Positions 5,059 through 7,840 of a stretch of 7,840 nt of DNA are shown here, piece after piece; within the stretch, counting starts at the first letter, position 1, and each line of letters starts with the position of its first letter. The stretch covers positions 1 through 7,840 of the forward strand of contig JANLYB010000216.1 of assembly GCA_031365425.1 (NCBI GenBank), given 5' to 3'. A model generated the notes under the pieces. The model did not search any database, was not told the DNA's origin, and was given only the letters and a program-made list of their open reading frames with translations. A program made the position numbers and the translations under genes. The stretch comes from JANXVY01 sp031365425. GTDB lineage: Bacteria > Pseudomonadota > Alphaproteobacteria > Rhizobiales > Hyphomicrobiaceae.

Positions 5059-6147
5059 ATGCTGAGACGCGTCGTGGTGGTGGGTTTGGTTGGTATGGCG
5101 GGAGTTGTGTCCGGGTGCGGACAAGAGGCGCCCAAAGCCGTTGAAATCCGGCCCGTGCGTACGGTGGTGGTCGATCCCAAGCCGATTGCGGACGACAGCC
5201 GCGCCGTTGGCGAGATCAAGCCGCGGCAGGAAAGCGATCTGGGGTTTCGAGTCTCGGGCAAGCTGATCGCGCGACTGGCCGATGTCGGCGTGTCGGTGGC
5301 CAAAGGCGACGTTCTGGCGCGGCTCGACGAACAAGACACAAGCAACAAGCTCAAGTCGGCGGAAGCTGATGTGGTGGCGGCCGAGGCCGTGCTCGCCGAA
5401 GCAAGGGGGGCGGAGGAGCGTCTCAAGCAACTGCTGTCGACTGGTACGACGACGCGCACGAACTACGATGCGGCGCTCAAGAATTTCCGCTCGGCGGAGG
5501 CAAAGCTCGACTCGGCGAAGGCTGCGCTGTCGCTCGCGAAGGATCAGTTGCGTTACACCGAACTGCGCGCGGATTTCGATGGGATCGTCACTGCGGTAGG
5601 GGCCGAGCCGGGGCAGGTGGTCAACACCGGGCAGATGATCGTGCGGCTCGCGCCGCCCAAAGAAAAGGATGCGGTGTTTGCAATTTCAGAGGCCGCGTTT
5701 CGCGGACGGCCCGAGGGCGACCGGCCCGAGGTGGTCGTTTCGCTGCTGAGCAATCCGGACATTTCAGTCGATGGGGTGGTGCGCGAGATCTCGCCGGTCG
5801 CGGATGCGGCTACGCGAACGTATCAAGTCAAGGTCACTCTCAAAAGCCCGCCAGAGTCCATGCGATTTGGGGCGAGCGTAGTGGGGCGATTGAAGACCAC
5901 GACTGCACCGGTCGTGGTGCTGCCAGGAAGCGCGCTGTTCGACAAGGGCGGGAAGGCTGCGGTGTGGGTCTATCAGGCAGCAACTCAGGTGGTCGCGCTC
6001 AAACAAGTGGTCGTGTCGCGGTTTGAGACGGACCGGGTCATCATCGGCGAAGGACTTGTCAAGGGCGACGTCGTCGTGACAGCGGGAGTCAATCGCCTGC
6101 GCGAGGGGCAGAAGGTCCGTCTGGCCGAGGGGCAGGCCAATGAGTGA
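5059..6147 (+). CDS. RND efflux periplasmic adaptor (membrane-fusion protein, HlyD/AcrA family), lipoprotein
   Basis: A 362-residue adaptor that bridges an inner-membrane RND pump to an outer-membrane channel. It begins with a basic, hydrophobic signal (MLRRVVVVGLVG) and a lipobox VSGC, giving a lipid-anchored Cys20. The two halves of a lipoyl-like domain (about 60-91 and 168-198, the latter with GIVTAVGAEPGQVV) flank a helical hairpin (about 92-165); a beta-barrel (about 204-280) and a membrane-proximal domain ending GDVVVTAGVNRLREGQKV follow. At the hairpin tip R121, L125 and T132 fit the R-x3-L-x6-S spacing of the TolC-docking motif, with Thr for Ser. Start choice: ATG with GGGGA five bases upstream. 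The pump gene overlaps its end by eight bases, so the two are co-translated. No dedicated TetR- or LysR-type regulator adjoins it in the window; the FNR-type box upstream is the visible control candidate. The outer-membrane partner is not in the window. Confidence 0.93.
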   Translation: MLRRVVVVGLVGMAGVVSGCGQEAPKAVEIRPVRTVVVDPKPIADDSRAVGEIKPRQESDLGFRVSGKLIARLADVGVSVAKGDVLARLDEQDTSNKLKSAEADVVAAEAVLAEARGAEERLKQLLSTGTTTRTNYDAALKNFRSAEAKLDSAKAALSLAKDQLRYTELRADFDGIVTAVGAEPGQVVNTGQMIVRLAPPKEKDAVFAISEAAFRGRPEGDRPEVVVSLLSNPDISVDGVVREISPVADAATRTYQVKVTLKSPPESMRFGASVVGRLKTTTAPVVVLPGSALFDKGGKAAVWVYQAATQVVALKQVVVSRFETDRVIIGEGLVKGDVVVTAGVNRLREGQKVRLAEGQANE

Positions 6148-7840
6148 TTTCAATCTGTCGGCGTGGGCGCTCAAGCATAAAAGCTTCGTCGTCTATCTGA
6201 TGCTGGTGTGCGCGATTGCGGGGGCGTTTGCTTATGGCAAGCTCGGCCGCGAGGAAGATCCGCCGTTCACGATCAAGACGATGATCGTCAAGACGCTTTG
6301 GCCGGGGGCGACGACGGCGGACACGCTGCAGCAGGTGACGGACCGGATAGAGAAGAAGCTCGAAGAGATTCCCAACCTCGACTACGTGCGCAGCTACACG
6401 AAGCCGGGTGAGTCGGTTGTTTTCGTGAACCTCAAGGATAGCGTGCGCGCCGCCGAGGTGCCCGACCTTTGGTATCAGGTGCGCAAGAAGGTGGGCGACA
6501 TCCGGCAGACGCTACCGTCCGGCATATCGGGGCCGTACTTCAACGATGAGTTCGGCGATACGTATTCGATGATCTACGCGTTCACGTCCGACGGCTACAG
6601 TCAGCGCGAGTTGCGCGATCATGTCGAGCGGGTGCGGACTGAGTTGTTGCGCGTGCCTGACATCGCCAAGGCGGATTTCATCGGCACGCAGGACGAGAAA
6701 ATCTTTCTCGAGTTTTCGACGCAGCAGCTGGCGTCGCTTGGGCTCGACGTCAACGCGCTCGCGCAGTCGTTGCAGACGCAGAATTCGATCACGCCGAGCG
6801 GGGTCGTGAATTCGGGACCTGAGCGGATCGCCATCCGGGTGTCGGGGGAGTTCATTTCGGAAGACAGTCTCAGGGCGATCAACTTCCGGCACGGCGGCAA
6901 GTTTTTCAAGCTGAGCGACATTGCCAAGGTGCGGCGCGGGTATATCGATCCGCCGCAACCGATGCTGCGCTACAACGGGCGTCCGGCGATCGGGCTGGCG
7001 TTGTCGATGGCGAAGAACGGGGACGCGGAAGCACTTGGGGCCAACGTCAAAAAACGGATGGCCGAGTTGACCGCCAACCTGCCAATCGGGGTCGATCCCT
7101 ATCTGCTGGCCGACCAACCCCACGTCGTTCATGAGGCGGTGGGCGAGTTCACCAAGAGCCTCTGGGAGGCGATTTTCATCGTGCTGGCTGTGAGTTTCGT
7201 GGCGCTCGGGTGGCGGCCGGGGATCGTGGTTGCCGTCGCTATTCCGCTGGTGCTCGCGATCACGTTTGTCTCGATGTATCTGCTGGGAATTTCGCTACAG
7301 CGCATCTCGCTGGGCGCCCTAATTATCGCGCTCGGGCTGCTCGTCGACGACGCGATGATCGCGGTCGAGATGATGATCACGAAGCTGGAGGAAGGGGCAG
7401 ATAAGGTATCGGCTGCGACGTACGCCTATACCTCAACGGCGTTTCCGATGCTGACGGGAACGCTGGTGACGGTTGCAGGGTTTGTGCCGGTCGGTTTTGC
7501 CAAAAGCGGGGCTGGCGAATACTGCTTCACGATGTTTGTCGTAGTGGCGATCGCGCTGCTCGCGTCGTGGATTGTCGCGGTGTTGTTCACGCCGCTGACC
7601 GGCGTCTATATCCTGCCAGATAGGATCAAAGGGCACGACGCGCACAATCCGTCGCGGTTTTCGAAGTGGTTTCACGGGACGCTCGACTGGGCGTTGCGGC
7701 GGAAATTTCTGGTACTCGGGGCGACGGCTGGGATTTTCGCGCTGTCGCTGTTTGGAATGAAGTTCATTCAGCAGCAGTTTTTTCCGGCATCCGACCGGCC
7801 TGAGCTGCTGGTCAATCTCACGCTGCCGCAGAACGCATCG
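6140..7840 (+). CDS. RND-family efflux pump, inner-membrane permease (3'-truncated by the window)
   Basis: The first 567 residues of a proton-driven RND transporter are visible, about half of the usual 1000-1050. The ATG lies in ATGAGTGA, overlapping the adaptor stop by eight bases, the classic coupled arrangement. TM1 is at 15-33, followed by a long periplasmic porter loop (about 34-339) containing REEDPPFTIKTM and WPGAT segments. TM2 (340-358), TM3 (362-384), TM4 (389-413), TM5 (437-453), TM6 (463-486) and TM7 (523-543) follow. TM4 has GLLVDDAM with D403/D404, matching the proton-relay aspartates of AcrB (D407/D408); the usual Asn after VE is Met (M411). The second loop begins at FFPASDRPELLVNL. 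The sequence looks like a hydrophobic/amphiphilic-drug exporter (HAE) rather than a metal exporter, but the substrate cannot be assigned. The C-terminal half, with the TM10 lysine, lies beyond the edge. Confidence 0.95.
   Translation, partial: MSDFNLSAWALKHKSFVVYLMLVCAIAGAFAYGKLGREEDPPFTIKTMIVKTLWPGATTADTLQQVTDRIEKKLEEIPNLDYVRSYTKPGESVVFVNLKDSVRAAEVPDLWYQVRKKVGDIRQTLPSGISGPYFNDEFGDTYSMIYAFTSDGYSQRELRDHVERVRTELLRVPDIAKADFIGTQDEKIFLEFSTQQLASLGLDVNALAQSLQTQNSITPSGVVNSGPERIAIRVSGEFISEDSLRAINFRHGGKFFKLSDIAKVRRGYIDPPQPMLRYNGRPAIGLALSMAKNGDAEALGANVKKRMAELTANLPIGVDPYLLADQPHVVHEAVGEFTKSLWEAIFIVLAVSFVALGWRPGIVVAVAIPLVLAITFVSMYLLGISLQRISLGALIIALGLLVDDAMIAVEMMITKLEEGADKVSAATYAYTSTAFPMLTGTLVTVAGFVPVGFAKSGAGEYCFTMFVVVAIALLASWIVAVLFTPLTGVYILPDRIKGHDAHNPSRFSKWFHGTLDWALRRKFLVLGATAGIFALSLFGMKFIQQQFFPASDRPELLVNLTLPQNAS

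Noticed and set aside
6512..7132. 206-codon open frame on the minus strand
   Set aside because: It is antisense to the conserved RND porter domain and its Arg/Asp/His-rich translation looks like a shadow of that gene.

Overview
The window reads as chromosomal DNA of a GC-rich Gram-negative bacterium, most likely an alphaproteobacterium of the Rhizobiales type. The reasons are strongly G/C-ending codons, the PAS-PAS-kinase-REC hybrid kinase architecture, several GTG/TTG-type start choices, and FNR/FixK-type palindromes upstream of genes. The species cannot be named from sequence alone.

Layout. (1) At 1-118 (-) there is probably the start of a gene that leaves the window on the left. (2) At 119-261 lies a divergent control region with three TTGTG-type hexamers at exact 10-bp spacing. 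(3) At 262-987 (+) is an OmpR/PhoB-type response regulator. (4) At 992-3022 (-) is a hybrid sensor histidine kinase (PAS-PAS-HisKA-HATPase-REC); it converges on the regulator, with only four bases between the two stop codons. (5) At 3023-3221 is the kinase leader region, bordered by a perfect FNR/FixK palindrome, TTGAT-N4-ATCAA, at 3212-3225. (6) At 3222-4787 (-) is a fused phosphotransferase-like / P-loop kinase protein. (7) At 4788-5058 is a divergent control region with a second FNR/FixK-like palindrome (one mismatch) at 4876-4889. (8) At 5059-6147 (+) is a lipoprotein membrane-fusion protein, translationally overlapped by (9) an RND inner-membrane efflux pump at 6140-7840, which runs off the right edge after 567 residues.

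How it may work together. The kinase and response regulator are adjacent and are the obvious candidate two-component pair. The lipoprotein adaptor and RND pump form a clear efflux operon. The link between the two halves is the pair of FNR/FixK-type sites. They are the only matches to TTGAT-N4-ATCAA with at most one mismatch that I found by eye, and both lie in or at intergenic regions: one upstream of the kinase, one between the fusion protein and the pump operon. This suggests, without proving it, that the cluster is induced under low oxygen by a CRP/FNR-family regulator encoded elsewhere. A hybrid PAS kinase next to an OmpR-family regulator also recalls the hybrid FixL-FxkR pathway of Rhizobium etli. 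No RNA genes, insertion sequences, CRISPR arrays or long repeats were seen.
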